Source: Oegoconia quadripuncta
Taxonomy: Eukaryota > Arthropoda > Insecta > Lepidoptera > Autostichidae
Direction of reading: 5' to 3'
NCBI GenBank assembly: GCA_949316235.1
Contig: OX438744.1
Span: forward strand, 27,453,578-27,517,577
DNA length: 64,000 bases
Made by a program: the position numbers and the translations under genes. Under the pieces are notes generated by a model. It saw only the letters and a program-made list of their open reading frames with translations, did no database searches and had not been told where the DNA came from. Positions 1 through 13,700 of the stretch are shown here, piece after piece. Each line of letters starts with the position of its first letter. Position 1 is the first letter of the stretch.

Positions 1-13
1 CTGTCATTTAACC

Positions 14-173
14 GTCTTATTCATAAAAATTTACAAACGCTTTATAAGCCTGTTTTAGTTAAAGTATGTTTTGTCTCTGTCGTTCATAAGGAAATGTTGT
101 AATGAAAGAAAGTGACAAACATACTTTAACTAAAACGGGTTTATAAAGCGTTTGTAATTTTTTTTATGAATAA
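14..173. mobile_element. Foldback MITE-like inverted repeat
   Basis: Bases 14-75 and 112-173 are reverse complements with few mismatches (arms about 62 bp, loop about 36 bp); the arm reads gtcttattcataaaaat... outward. Long arms and a short loop fit a foldback or MITE. No ORF is inside. Confidence 0.75.
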
Positions 174-177
174 GAGG

Positions 178-470
178 GTATGTGTATAAGGTAAAAATAC
201 CATAATCATAATATTTATGTTGTATTTTGTATTGAACAGAGGCAAAGGGGAAATGAATACGTGTTAAAATCTAAACTTTTACGTTATGGCGTTTCACTAC
301 GTGATCGAATCAGGAGTGAAGAAACACTCAGTCACTGACATAGCTGAGATGGACTTTACGAGGGAGTTGTATGTTGATAACCTTGCCTCATTTCGGTGTT
401 TAACCGTAGCGCAATGGTTTACTGCAACATAAACGCATATCGCTTACTCAGCGCCGTTACCTATGTGTTA
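178..470. other. Unassigned AT-rich Kdm5 intron sequence
   Basis: No ORF, repeat hallmark or splice-flanked exon was recognised between the foldback and the TIR MITE. Confidence 0.5.
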
Positions 471-887
471 GGTCCTTACCTATGAAATTGGCGTTTTGTA
501 TGAAGAATTTCATTAAGACTGTTTTCTCCATACAAACATTTTTGTTTTTTTTTTTTGGGAACGGCAAATCCAAATTTAGCTAAACTTTGTGTGTATTATC
601 GGATAACATTAAGTTACGTATAGGCAGCGTTGATTTTTAAAAGTAACCGCTTTATAAAAGTTTCAGCGAATCTAAGAAATGATTATGGGAAGCACATGAA
701 AAGAGCTCTGTTCAAATTTTTATTATTATGTGATTTAGCCCAGAAATTATAAAATATTTCATGTGAAACCTTGAAATAATATTCCATTTTCCAAATAAAA
801 AACAAATTTGGATATACTTGGAAATCGCAGGAATTGGTACATATGATTAACGAAGAAAAAAAACTCCAATTTCATAGGTAAAGACCC
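471..887. mobile_element. TIR MITE family M1, copy 1 (about 417 bp)
   Basis: Non-coding element ending in matching inverted termini: ggtccttacctatgaaattg at the left and the reverse complement of gggtctttacctatgaaatt at the right. Three further copies lie at 45466-45882, 47666-48085 and 56835-57250. Interiors share ctccatacaaacatttttgt and the aacggcaaatccaaattt block. No transposase is present, so it is non-autonomous. Confidence 0.82.
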
Positions 888-1051
888 AATATTATATACG
901 CTTGTAAATAATTAAAGGGCCTTGTTCATGCAACATCACTATAAACAACGACTCTTATTTACGGATCAACTCCGTCCTCGATGATCAAGCATAAGTTTAT
1001 GTCGGCGCTCTAACATACTAAGCTAACGAGTACATACCCCATCAGATTAGC

Positions 1052-1213
1052 AAGTTAAAATGGCAGTGGGCGGGGCACATAGCTCGAATAACTAATGGTC
1101 GGTGGTGTATTAAAGTTCTTGAGTGGAGACCATGCACTGGCAAGCGTAGCGTAGGACGTTCACTCACAAGGTGGACGGATGATCTGATTAAGGTCGCAGG
1201 AAATTGGATGTAG
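1052..1213 (+). pseudogene. LINE ORF2 C-terminal relic
   Basis: Readable as KLKWQWAGHIARITNGRW, then VGRSLTRWTDDLIKVAG. This is the C-terminal end typical of insect endonuclease-reverse transcriptase LINEs (WxGHxxR...GRxxxRWxDDL). Short, ends at a stop, no upstream RT: a dead fragment. Confidence 0.7.
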
Positions 1214-1515
1214 GCCACTTCCAGCCGGTGGACGTACTGTGGCTGATATGATTCTTCTTCGGACCACTAGGCGTGGGGGGGGATTCTACCCGTATATAGG
1301 TAACATAACATTCGCACTAAGAAGTTCGATTCTTTATTCATCATCCGAACATCCAAGGCATGGAACTCCCTTGCGGCGTCAGTCTTTCCTGAATCCTACA
1401 ACCTTGGGATCTTCAAGAGCAGAGTGAATTGGTATTTACTGAGATCGCGTGCCTCATCTTCGACCACCTTCCATCAGGTGAGATTGTGGTCAAACGCGAA
1501 TCCAGTCAATCATAA
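1214..1515 (+). pseudogene. LINE (CR1/jockey-type) C-terminal relic, family L1
   Basis: Across frameshifts it encodes RTTRRGGGFYPYIGNI..., FDSLFIIRTSKAWNSLAAS and [17 protein letters not shown] in pieces. Relatives occur at 8080-8225 (plus) and 33905-34240 (minus). All are 5'-truncated 3' ends. Confidence 0.7.
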
Positions 1516-1646
1516 AAAAAAATGATGATCAAACTAAACTTTTTCAAACTCTAGACTCTCACAAAGGTTATCATCACCAATCACATAATATACGAAGTAT
1601 ATTTTTTTGCGATGAACAAATAAAGATTATCTTACTTATTTAACAG

Positions 1647-1762
1647 GGTCTGCAGTGAAGGAAGTTCTGCGTCAGACCGCAGAGTTCGAAACCAAAGCAG
1701 CTGAGATATTGAACAACGACCTGGACCAGACCGATCCGGCGTTAGTTAGGGAGCTAGATGAG
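1647..1762 (+). CDS. Kdm5: Kdm5 exon 1 in window (PLU-1-like region)
   Basis: Acceptor cag ends at 1646 and donor gtatgt begins at 1763. The exon starts with the last two bases of a split codon, so earlier exons exist outside the window. It encodes 38 residues, [14 protein letters not shown] through LVRELDE, charged and helical as expected for the PLU-1-like domain. Confidence 0.85.
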
Positions 1763-4700
1763 GTATGTGATATAATGTAGATATTGGTGTCGATTCCCTA
1801 TACATACTTCAAGTTAAATTTAGGCTGGTACTTTTTGATCAATTGCACACAAATTAGTAATGTCATCCTCATGACATTTTAGTCCTGTCACTTGGTTCAG
1901 AAATCTTGACCTCGAGGGACATATTATATATATTAGGTTCTATATTTACATTACATACATATATTTATACTATATATACTTAGACAAATATACCTACTTA
2001 AATGTAACATCCAATACAATCAACTTATATACGGTACAGAGTATGGCAGAATTAATGGATTGACTTAATTCTTCATTCAATCTTTTTCTCACAGGTGGTA
2101 GAACTAGGCTCCCACCTCTGCATAGTCCTCCCCCAACTGGCGCCGCTACAAGCGCGCCAGCATCAGGTCAAGTTCCTGGAAGATGTCCGGTTGTACCGCG
2201 AGGAATGCTCAACCCTCACCCCGGAGGTGGTTGAGCGTCTGCTTCAAGATGGCGCCAGCGTGGTGCCGCATCATAGGGTCGAATCTGAACGGGCTAAGCT
2301 GTTTCAGCTCAGAGGTGAGTGAACCCGAGTGTATTATCATTTCAGTCTTCTGCTAGTGCACTGCTAATATAGGCCTCTCCCAAGGATTTCCAACCAGCGG
2401 CTGCCATTCACATCCAGGCGGATGGACTCCCAATAAATATCCCCAAAAATTAAGTAAGGTCCCATTCTCCAACTCCTGAGTGAATGATCAGATTTTCACC
2501 AAATGGGACCACGGTTTTTTTATGCACCACGGGTTCGTACTTGACCTCAATCACACCTGATGTTAAGTGAAGATGAGGTCGAAGGTGGAAACGTACTGAC
2601 CCGGAAACCCCAACACATTTGGGGGACTGGCTATTTTATCTCTGACAACCGGAACACAACAATGCTATTAACATTGCTGTTTGACGGCAGATTTAGATAA
2701 GATGGTGGTAGCTAGCCAGGCGGACATTTAAAATGCCCTACCACCAACCAAACCGAGTACTTAAACATGTAGCCCGCTGGGGATCGAACCCGCGACCTCC
2801 AAAGCTTTCAAACAAATAAGAAGTATTGAAACCGGTTCACAAACAATTGATAAACTCTTCAGTTAAAAAGAGAAACAATATCGCGTTGTTCTCATTTACC
2901 CGAGTAACTGACAAGAAGGCAACAATGCCCTTATTCTTTTTCGGTAAATTGTAAAATTTACGCGGCATAACTGAAATAAAAATTGGAGTAGCGTACTTTC
3001 ATTAGTATAAAAAACCATCTAGTCCCAAACTAAGCAAAGCTTCGGGATCAAATGTTCGTATGCATCACAAAAAAAAATTACCCCTCGAGGGATTTGAACC
3101 AACGGGGTTACGCTGACAGGGTCGCTATCCACTATACCAATCGGTTTTCAAATGATTATATGGTCATTGTTTGTCGGATTTATATATTTAATTAGCCTGT
3201 CGTGTCATTACAAAGCATTATTCACATTTCCGTTCAATCCTCAGCTCAAGTTGAAGAGTGGGAGATTCGAGCGAAAACCGTTCTCATCGAGACAACTAAA
3301 GGGCGAGACCCCCGCTCGGACACCGAACCCCAGTACGCGACTCTGGCTGAAGTGGAAGCTCTACTTAGCGAGGGAGACGAGATCGAGGCAGCCCTGCCTT
3401 CATACCATGGACTACAGACCGCTGCTACGCATGCCAAGGACTGGCTTGCAAAGGTATGTACTATTGTGTTCTGATGTGTGGTTGGTTGGGTGATTGCTCG
3501 CTCGGCAATTTTACGATTTCTGATTGGATAAATGGGGTAACACATAATATCGCTCCTTACCTTAATATAAAGGACTGTTAACCGATGTGTAATCCAGTTA
3601 AACGAGATACTAGAAGGGTACGAGGAACACAATTCAGCGTCCATTTCCCAGTTTGTCATTTTCCCCGTTCGTCCATTTGCTCATTCGTCCATATGGCCAG
3701 TAATATTTTTCCAAGCTCAGCCAATCCGGCCAGCAGTAGGTACTAACAGCAAATTGTGCATAAGACTTTTTAAATAGAAATGTAGTTTGCCACTTAGAGA
3801 AGTTTGTTGAAGAATCAGTTTGAATGATTGAATGATAAGATTTACTACGTATGACATTACTACATACTTCTAAAATTAAGATTGAGAGATTCAATGATAA
3901 ATTAACTATGGATTACATAACTACGTACTTCTAAAACTAATGTTAACGTATTTTAACACATATAGTGATGTATATTCCGTTCTTATTGATACGTTCATAC
4001 ATACCTTCGTACAGTCGGCCGCACATAAAACTTCAACTTTGGACAATCTGCTCATTGTACGAGTGCGTTACCGTACGGGAGCTCAGCTTTTACTGGCAGT
4101 GTAACGTTTGACTTGCGGTAGACTGTACTGCATGCATGTTCTCGTTGTGTCCTATTTTGAGTCCAGAACTGGTCTTTAAGGAAAGATTGACATAAAAATG
4201 CATAACAAAACGAAAGATATTTGCATGGACATGAACCGCTCGGCGATATTCACTTATTATAAAATGCTTGTTTAAAGAAAACAAACCATTCTTGAAAGGG
4301 AACTTTTTCGATTTGAATACGCTTGTTGACGTTGATTTTTGTTATCTAGGTGGAAGAAATGCAATCCAAGGACCTGTATCCGTACATGCATAGCGTGGAA
4401 GCGTTAGTGCGAAAGGGACAGCAGATCCCGCTCGCTCTATTTGAAAAGGATCAGCTGGCGGCTGCGCTACTATCCGCCAAGGAGTGGAAGAGAGGAGCCG
4501 CGGATATGTTTCTTAAAAAGGTAAGACAGCAACAATTTCCAAGAGATTGGTCTATTTTGAGTGTCTCTCCGTCAGTAATCAGTGTCTTACCGCTATAGGT
4601 GAGGATCCACATTGAGCGATGACCCATTTGTTGTACAGATACACATACATAAGTTGTAACAATTGTACTTAATTTTTTTTATTTTTAATACTGTGATAAG

Positions 4701-7700
4701 GCTACATTTCGTAAGAATAACACCAAGCAGAATGATTGTTGCGTCGAATATTTTTGTATGTGTTTCTGTAATATGTGAATAAAAGCTTTATCTATCATTT
4801 TTGACAAGCGCCAATCCCTCATTGTTGTATTCTGCGTAAGAGAGCCAGTAAAATTACAGGCTTAAGCACATTACGGCACCAGCATGGGCTGGTGACTGGC
4901 ATGGGCCAGTCTTCTTTTGGACCCAAGCCTCTATATTGCCAGGTTTGCATCCCATTCCATGGCAGGATTTTGCCAATCGCCACGCTAATTAGTAAATTAT
5001 TTTTTATGCACAACGGTTTGGTATTAAACCTCAATCACACCTGATGTTAAGTGAAGATGGTGGAAGCGTACTGACCCGGAAACCCCATCTTATTTGGGGG
5101 ACTGGCTATCTTATCTCTGACAACCGGAACACAACAATGCTATAGAATGGAATAACTTTTTTGTAATGGATTGGGGTAGGTAAACCTTAATGACATTATT
5201 AATTAATAAATTAATGGACACGAGTATAATACATACATAAAGCCACGCCTGTTTCCCGTAGGGGTTGGCGAAATCACAGACATCCACTTGCTACGATCCT
5301 GACACACCTCTTTTGCTTCATTCATTCTCATATGGTCTCATTGCTTCATTCACTCCCAGTATTGTCGAAAATTAGCTTCCGAGATTTTCACTTACTGACA
5401 TCAATTGTGATTGTATTCTACCACCAGAACTGGGCGTTCTCGCTGCTAGAGGCGCTGTCTCCGCGAACGGAGGGCGCTGCCCTACCCCGGCGGCGGCGGG
5501 CCGGAGGAGGGCCGGGCGGAGGGTCGCCGGCCCCCTCGTCGCTGGAGGCGGGCCTGTTCCTGCGCAACTTCAGCGAGGACTGCACTCCCACCGAGATAGT
5601 GGCGGCCTTCAAGCGGGCCGAGCAACGGGAGCTGCAGGCTGTTAAAGAGCTCAGGTTGGTTAAGGATGCATATCAGACTCTCCTAGAGTTTTCTAGCGCG
5701 ACCGGTTGGATGCTGACTGATTGATGATTCAGCGATATACTGTAACCTTCATTAAGTAGATAATCCGTCTACTTTGTCCCCTCCTCCGCTCCAGAACTTT
5801 ATTTCTTTCTTTCTTTCCTACTTGGTCTGGGGTCCAAGGTAGAAATAGAGTCACGTAGACTTTCGTGTTGACGATGAAAGAGCCAAGGTCAGTTTAGGTT
5901 TTCAGCGCGAGCTGGCACCGTCACCTTTATCCTGACTGCCTCGGCCAGAATGGTAACGTTTTTCCCATGTGTGTAGATTTCTATGTTATGTTACCTGTAG
6001 CCAAAGCGACTTAACTGATTTTCAACTACAAGGTGTCGTTAGATTCGTTGGTTACTATACAAACATCGATATGACGACTAATTGTTGTAGTGGATAGTGA
6101 CCCTGTCAGCGAAACCAAAGGTTGCGGGTTCGAATCCCGCGAGGGGTATATGTTTGTTTGATGAAAACTAACATTTATTCCCGAGCCATGGATAAATAAT
6201 GGAACTAAATGATTGGTGTAAGCGTTCGAAATATACATTACATACTTTTTATGTTTGTATGGTGGTCTTCCACCTGAATTTAAATGCGTCATCTTTGAAT
6301 CCAAAGTAGATAGTAAATGTGTTATCATTTGTCCGTCCAGAGGGCGCAACATGCGCAAGGAGGTCCGCGCGCCCGCGTCGGGCGGAGTCACGTTCTGCGT
6401 GTGTCAGAAGCGTCAGTACGGCGTCATGACGCAGTGCGAGCTCTGCAAGGACTGGTTCCATGGTATGTACTCTGCTTTACTTACTGAATTGCCGTCTCTT
6501 GAGGTATTTTTGTATATCGTTGCATAGTGAAATCGAAAGAATAGACTTTCTGTAACGAAGATGGTAACTGCCTGGGGGTGGCCGTTACACCGTAGGCCCC
6601 GGCAAGGGAGAAACTGTTTTTTCTTTTCTCTTTATGGATTTACCAACAGTTATTAACACTTATACATGGTTTTAAAAACAATACTATTTGATCGATGGTG
6701 AGCGTTTTAACTAATTATAGGTAAACACATCATGCAATAAAAAATAAATTATAGAATTAATAAGAAAGAAAGAAAGAAAGAAACTGTTTATTCGCCACTT
6801 CGACACATATACAACAATTGTTAGGCAAGTAAAACAACAGAACACTCAGATAAGTGTCGCAGCAGCGAAAAGGAAACGACTCAGCTGTATGTTGAGCTTA
6901 TAAGAGCTCAGCGCTGGTTTACTGTCGTACCCAGATGATCACCCTAAGATGACTAAGATATCATTCTGATTGATTTTGTGGAACTTGTTAACTGAAATAA
7001 TAATCATCGAGTCAAAAAGGAAATTGTGGGGGGTTCAAGAAATGCACGTGAGAACAGAGCCCCGAGCAGTAGCTCGTGGATCCTCCGCTATTCGGTCATA
7101 CCTAGAGAAAGTTCTTCGTAATGAAGAGTGGCGGTACCAGTTAACACATACAGAAATATTGTAGTAAATACCCTGTATATTTACTACTAATGAAATTTAT
7201 TAGACGTCAGGTTTAATTCTCCATAGTTTTTTGTGATTAAACATGGCTGTTTTTTATGGTTTTCCTTGAAATAAAATAAACTTGGCGCAATAAATCATTT
7301 TGAGTTAATTAATACAATTTGTTACAACAATTAATGCAACATAAAATTTGAAGTTATAAATGAAATGTATTTTCCCCCAGCGGCGTGCATACAGACCGCC
7401 AAGGAGGACCGCGAGGAGTCCCCAGACCGCGTGGAGCTGCCGTTCCCGCAGCCGGAGCCCAAGTTCCTGTGCCCCGACTGTATGCGCACCAAGCGTCCGA
7501 GGCTCGACCGCATACTGGCGCTGCTGGTGAGTAGAGCACAGACCTGATAACTTGATGATCTGAATTTGGAAACACGACACTAAAACAGCGAAAGTTAAAG
7601 GTGCTTTTATAGCGGGAGTTGGTGACGTCGTATTTTTTATAAGCTTTTTTCTATTGCAATGTTTGTATGCAAGATGTCCATTTCAAAGACCCGGAAACCC

Positions 7701-10700
7701 CAACACATTTGGGGGACTGGCTATCTTATCTCTGACAACCGGAACATGCTATTAACATTGCTGCTTGGCGGCAGATTTAGATAAGATGGTGGTAGCTAGC
7801 CAGGCGGATATTTAAAATGCCCTACCACCAACCAAACTCACAGTTCTTCGCACGTTTGTTTTTCGATGTTCAGTTAAGGACTCGCTGCAGGGGAACTTTT
7901 CGTCGAAAGTGTTTTATTTTTATTATTATTTGGTCTACTTTCAGGCTTACACACATTACATTAATTTCTCATAAACTTTGAAAAACACTGACGTCAAAGC
8001 TGATCTATAATTTTTAATGTCAATATCTTTTCTTGCGTATTTGTTCAATGACATTTTATAACATCTTCGAAGTACTTGGCGTATGCAGGCATTCCACCCG
8101 TACGTAGTTAACATACCGAACATTCGCGCTGAGTGGTTCGACTCTTCATTCATAATTCGACCAGCCAAGGAACTCCGTTCCGGCGTCAGTCTTCCCCGAA
8201 TCTTACAACCTTGCGAAATTTCAGCTCAGTCAGATACCAGCAAGTGGTTGAAAAGTGGTTTGAACATTTTGAAACTCACAACTTACTTACGAACGTTGCA
8301 AGCTAAATAATTGACGACCTGTTTGGTGTAGTGGTTAGAAACTCGGACCACTTTACCAAAAGGTCGCGGTTCGAACCCTGCGAGGGGCATATGTTTGTAT
8401 GATGAATATGGACATGTGTACCCGAGTTATGGATGTTTTCATTTATAATAAGTATTCATTTACAAAAAAATAAAATATGTATTTATGTAGTATATCAACC
8501 ATCTGGTATCCACAACACAAGCCTATAGTTGCTTAAAGTGGAACTAGATGGCATTGTGTGCATGTCCAAGGATATTTATCTATTTAAATAAAAGCTTGTT
8601 AAAAAGAGATGATAATATATCTCGTTTCAAACAAAGATTCACAGTGTAATGTAGTGTGTGAGTCACAACCCCAATACGTAGCTCTTAATTAGGTTATAAG
8701 TTAGTATTAATATATTGATTATGGTGCCGTCAAAGGCAGTCAATATACGGTTGTCAAGGAAGATAGTTTATTTCATTCGTCTCTCTCCAAGCTCCCACAT
8801 CGCAGTAGCCAATAACGGAACAGATAGTAACGCAAACATGTGTAATCACTCGATCGATCGTTTGTATGTGTGTGCAGGTGTGGCTGCAGAAGCTGCCGGT
8901 GCGGCTGGCGGAGGGCGAGGCGCTGCAGTGCGTGACGGAGCGCGCCATGGCCTGGCAGGACGCGGCCCGCGCCGCCCTCGCCTCGCCGCTGCTGGCCGCG
9001 CTGCCGGCGCTGCCGACCCACTCCGCCCACTCGGCCCACTCCTCTCACTCCTCTCACTCCTCTGCTGGCCCGCAGGTATTCTATTTGGAACACTACCACT
9101 AACTCTCTTCTTTACCACAAAAATTTCGTTTAGCGCAAAAGCGATTAATTGTTATGCATGCTGATTATCTTTGTATGAAATTTTAATATTGTCCAATATT
9201 TGCATGTCATTGTAATGACTGAATTAGGCGGATCTTATTGTAACAACACCTAATCTAATGTACCCTATTCAAGAGCAAATAAATCATATTATATTCTATT
9301 CTAACACAGGAGTGAATGGAAGCAGTTGGAGCAAATTACTTTAACTTTCTACACAATGACCACACTGTTTAAAGAACTAACTAAAATATGAAAGCTGATT
9401 CTTCACACGTTTGCTGTATCCTCATGATAAGCCCTTTCCTGTGATACCCATATTGTATTCCCAGAATTTCTTTTTATTTTAATTTTGTCAAACTTGGACT
9501 CTTACGGGCACTGTGGTCTTTTTTTCGTGACGTAATCTATCCTTATGACATTTGGACTGTCACGACGAATCTAATAATTAAAATCTATCCAACCGTTTTG
9601 ATGCTATGAGTGAATATAGATCCCAAATCGAACGATACTGACAAAATGGCTACTAAATCATTGCTTTTATGTTGTAAAAATTAAATTATTAGTCAATATG
9701 TCTAGATATAGAGTCAAAATAAATTTAATATTGGCCCGCTTGCGGGCTGAATACAATGTACTATCTATTTTTAATTATGAAAATCTTGTTTATACTGTAT
9801 TCTTGCAAATAAACTTATTATCTTATCTTATCAAATCATCCAGAATACGGGCCCTGACCCAGTATGAGTTCGCATTCTGTTTACGAGGTCTGGATGATAT
9901 AGAGTACTTTTGTCAAAAGTAAAATAAACAAAATTAGTTTTTGTAAACACGCTATTGACTTCTCGGGTGTCTGTTTTTTAAATACCAACAATTATGGGAT
10001 CTGCAATGTTATTTTTATTATTTTATGATTGTTACAGTCAAACAGAGAGAAATCAGACAAATTGAATGCTGAACTGAAGAAAGCTACGGGACGCACGCAC
10101 GATGTGCATATGTCACAAAATTCCAGGCAAGTAGAATACCCCTTTACCCAATTACTGCAAAACTAAAAGAAGTGTCATTAAGCAACGTCGGGTTTACTGG
10201 TTGATAACCGACAGGTTTTCTGAGTTCCTTCCCTTTTATGATAGTTTTTTTTGTTCTAGGTAAGAGACTTGCTTTATTTCCCTGACTAATTAACTTCGTG
10301 GTGAATAAAAATAAATAAACGGCGTTATCAAAAACAATAATAATTTGTTTATATGATAGATCGTCAGCGAGCGTAGAGCACGCGTACAGCGCTACGCCGC
10401 GGTCGCCAGGGACGCGGGTGGCTCCCGGACTGCTGCAAAAACTGGAGGATCTAATGTTGGAGGGAGATCTGTTAGAGGTAATATTAAATTATAGAAACAA
10501 GCTTGTTACTTCTGCAGGCTTGACGGCCTGTTTAGTTTAGTGTAGTGGTTAGCAACTCTGATCACTATACCAAAAGGTTGCGGGTTCGAATCCCGCTAGG
10601 GGCATGTTTGTGTGATGAACGGATATGTGCACCCGAGTTATGGATGTTTTCATTTATAATAAGTATTTATTTACAAAAAAAATGTATTTATGTAGTATAT

Positions 10701-13700
10701 AACGATCTGGTATCCACAACACAAGCCTATAGTTGCTTACTGTGGAACTAGATGGCACTGTGTGTATGCCTAAGGATATTTATTTATTGCTTCTATACGT
10801 ACAATACGCATAAAGTGTAATAATATGACATGATCGGTAAAAGAGGGCAAGGAGCGTGTCATTTTGATATGTATACAATGCGTAGTTGTAGGTAATGTTT
10901 GCTCATAGAAATAAGGCATAAGGAGCATGTCACTTCGATATGTGGACAATGCGCATAAAATGTACGCAACGTTAAGATTGGCACACAAAAGTATGGGCCA
11001 TAATATATTTCCGAAATATTGGGCAATTTTCCTTATATTAATTTTTGTCTACCAAGAATTTATCAAGAGGTTTCCAGCAAATACCGATTGCATGATTATG
11101 ACCGTGATAGGACCGCATTTTACATGCCTGGCTACTGAACTCGGCGTTTTAAGATTATTGCATTCGGTTTTAGTATGCGTCAGCGATTCAACAAAGACTA
11201 TTCAATATGATTTTTGGTCCAGACTTTCATTTGAAGATATTTGTGTACCCAGATGACATTATTCTCGTTAGTAGTTCATTTTAGGAGCAGGTTTTTTACT
11301 TTTGCACGTCGTTAAAAAGTTGAATTTAAGTAGTCAGGTACCACAAAAAGTAATTGAGTCTGATGCTAGGCGGTTTTGAGATAAGACAGCCGGCTCCCCA
11401 AATGGTTGGGTCGTTTCTGACTTTCCAATTTCAGTCTAATTTCGTAGTGACAACTCTTATATCAGAAATGACTAGAGTCCGAAAATCTCACCCTGGACTT
11501 TAAACTGAGATGAGGCCGAAGGGCCGAACCCATTTTTGGGCACTGGACACTATATCTAAAGGTAGCTAGATACACTATCTAAGCCTGTCGCTTGACCGGC
11601 CGCGTCCTGGTGCAGGTGCGACTGGAGGAGCAGGCGCAGGTGTGGAGCGCCGTGGTGGCGGCGCGCGGGGCCGAGGGGCGCCGCAGCACGCGCGTGCTGG
11701 ACGCCGGCCGCCGCAAGCGCGCCTCGCGCCAGCCGCGCCCGCACCGCCAGCTCAAGCGGACGCGCCCGCCCGGTGAGTGCTCCCCCCTCCCCCCGCCCCG
11801 CCCCCATGCTGGACGCCGGCCGCCGCAAGTGCGCCTCGCGTCAGCCGCGCCCGCACCGCCAGCTCAAGCGGACGCGCCCGCCCGGTGAGTGCTCCCCCCC
11901 CCCCCCCCCCGCCCCGCCCCTCCCGAGGACGACACCCTGGATGAGTTGTCAGCAATGCTGGAGAAACTAAAGAAGAAGTGCGAGCTGTTCCACGAGTCTG
12001 CGGAGACCGTGTAGAACGCTCTTGACCCCGACACGCCCAAGACCTGCGACTTGGACGGCCTGAGGGCACACCTCAAAAGAGCTCACGATCTTGGGGTAAA
12101 CCTGATTGGAATGCGGACAGCACGGTTTAGTCACAGGACAGGGTTTTGCAACGCGATCTTGTTTTCGTGGTTTTCGGTAAATAGCACAGGGTAAATCATT
12201 AAGTTCTTACCCTGATCCTAACTTATTTGGGGTCGGCGCAGTACGTCTTTTTCTTCCAATCTCCTCCATCAGCCGCTACCTCATCATTCCAGCCCTTTTC
12301 GTTCATATCATCCCTCACACAACTTCCCCTTCCTTTCCATTGATATCCATATCCATCACTCTAACATGCGTCTCATCCCTCCTCATAACATGTCCATATT
12401 TGTATTACTATATTAAGCATTGAATACCTGTATAACAAATTGATATTTTATTTTTCAGGCGTCACAGCCCCGAAGACGACGGTAAAACGAGGCTCCGCTA
12501 CAACGACGAATTATTTAAACAGAAAACAGGTAAGTTTATTTAAAAGGTATTTGGTATTATGTTCTTTACGGTCTCCACTGCTGAGGCTTAAAACACCTGT
12601 ATTTTTTTATCCTGGCATTTTCACCGTTATCACTGATGTTGACTAACGATTGTACCATAGTTAAGTGGACCCATATATTCTACGCACGGACTTCTTATTA
12701 TTCATGCAAAGGTGTTTTTTGATGTAATGTTATAATGATTATAATATAAATTTAATGATATAATGTTGCGTGTTTAAGTTGTACTATCCGTCAGTGGTAT
12801 TATCTTCATTACGCCCAAAAGCCCGGCTTTTTTTCACTTAAATACCAGGAATATTAAGAGGATTTATTCTGACCAGCGACGCCTTCATTGGCGCCTTCAT
12901 CTTTAAATACAGCAATCAAGAACAATGCCAGAGCATTCGAAAAGCCTAAAAGCTAATAAGTAATACCTTTTATTACAGTTATTTTGGACAATTTCGAATT
13001 ATAGATAAGAACGACCAGTTTTTTATAATCGTGAATTCTGGGAAATCATCGTTCATCAAAGCTATTTAGATACTATTTAAGCTTTTAGGCTTCTCGAGTG
13101 CAGGACAGAGCGATCTTTTTGATTTATTCTATATTTAATATGAAGAAATGTGAATTTATCCAATGAGGGCGCCACTGGACGGAAAAAACACTGTTAATTT
13201 CAAAGTTTATCGATCTTTTAAAACTATAGCAGATCTTAGATTCGATTGTTCGCGCTCTAATTTCTAAGTACTACCAAAGTCGCTATGCTCGTATGTCTGT
13301 TCTGAACTACTGTTAAAAAATCCGCAATTTTTCTCTAACTGAACAATAATGCAAATAATAAGGAATTTAATAACTTTAACATAACGGAACGAACGAACGA
13401 ACTTTGACAAATTTCTTGTCTATGAGAACAGCTGAACACTGCCGGTTTATTTAAACTAATGTATTAGGGGTCACACTGAATTTTTTTTCCGAAACATTTT
13501 CAGCTACAGTTAATAGGAGGAATTGTTTCGAAACAGGCGAAGGTAACGCGCTTTGGTTACTGTTGCAAGCACGGACAGTAGACTGTCCTTTTTTTATAGG
13601 TATACATACATACATACATAATGTCACGCTTGTTTTCCGTAGGAGTAGGCAGATACCACAGACATCCACTTGCTACGATCCTGACACACCTCTTCTGCTT

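Noticed and set aside
3152..3659. Overlapping plus and minus ORFs around 3.2-3.6 kb
   Set aside because: Only the frame 3245-3453 has splice sites and KDM5 continuity; the others cross its borders without support.
8715..9164. 149-codon ORF over Kdm5 exon 8
   Set aside because: Different frame from the well-supported exon; GC-rich exons leave several frames open by chance.
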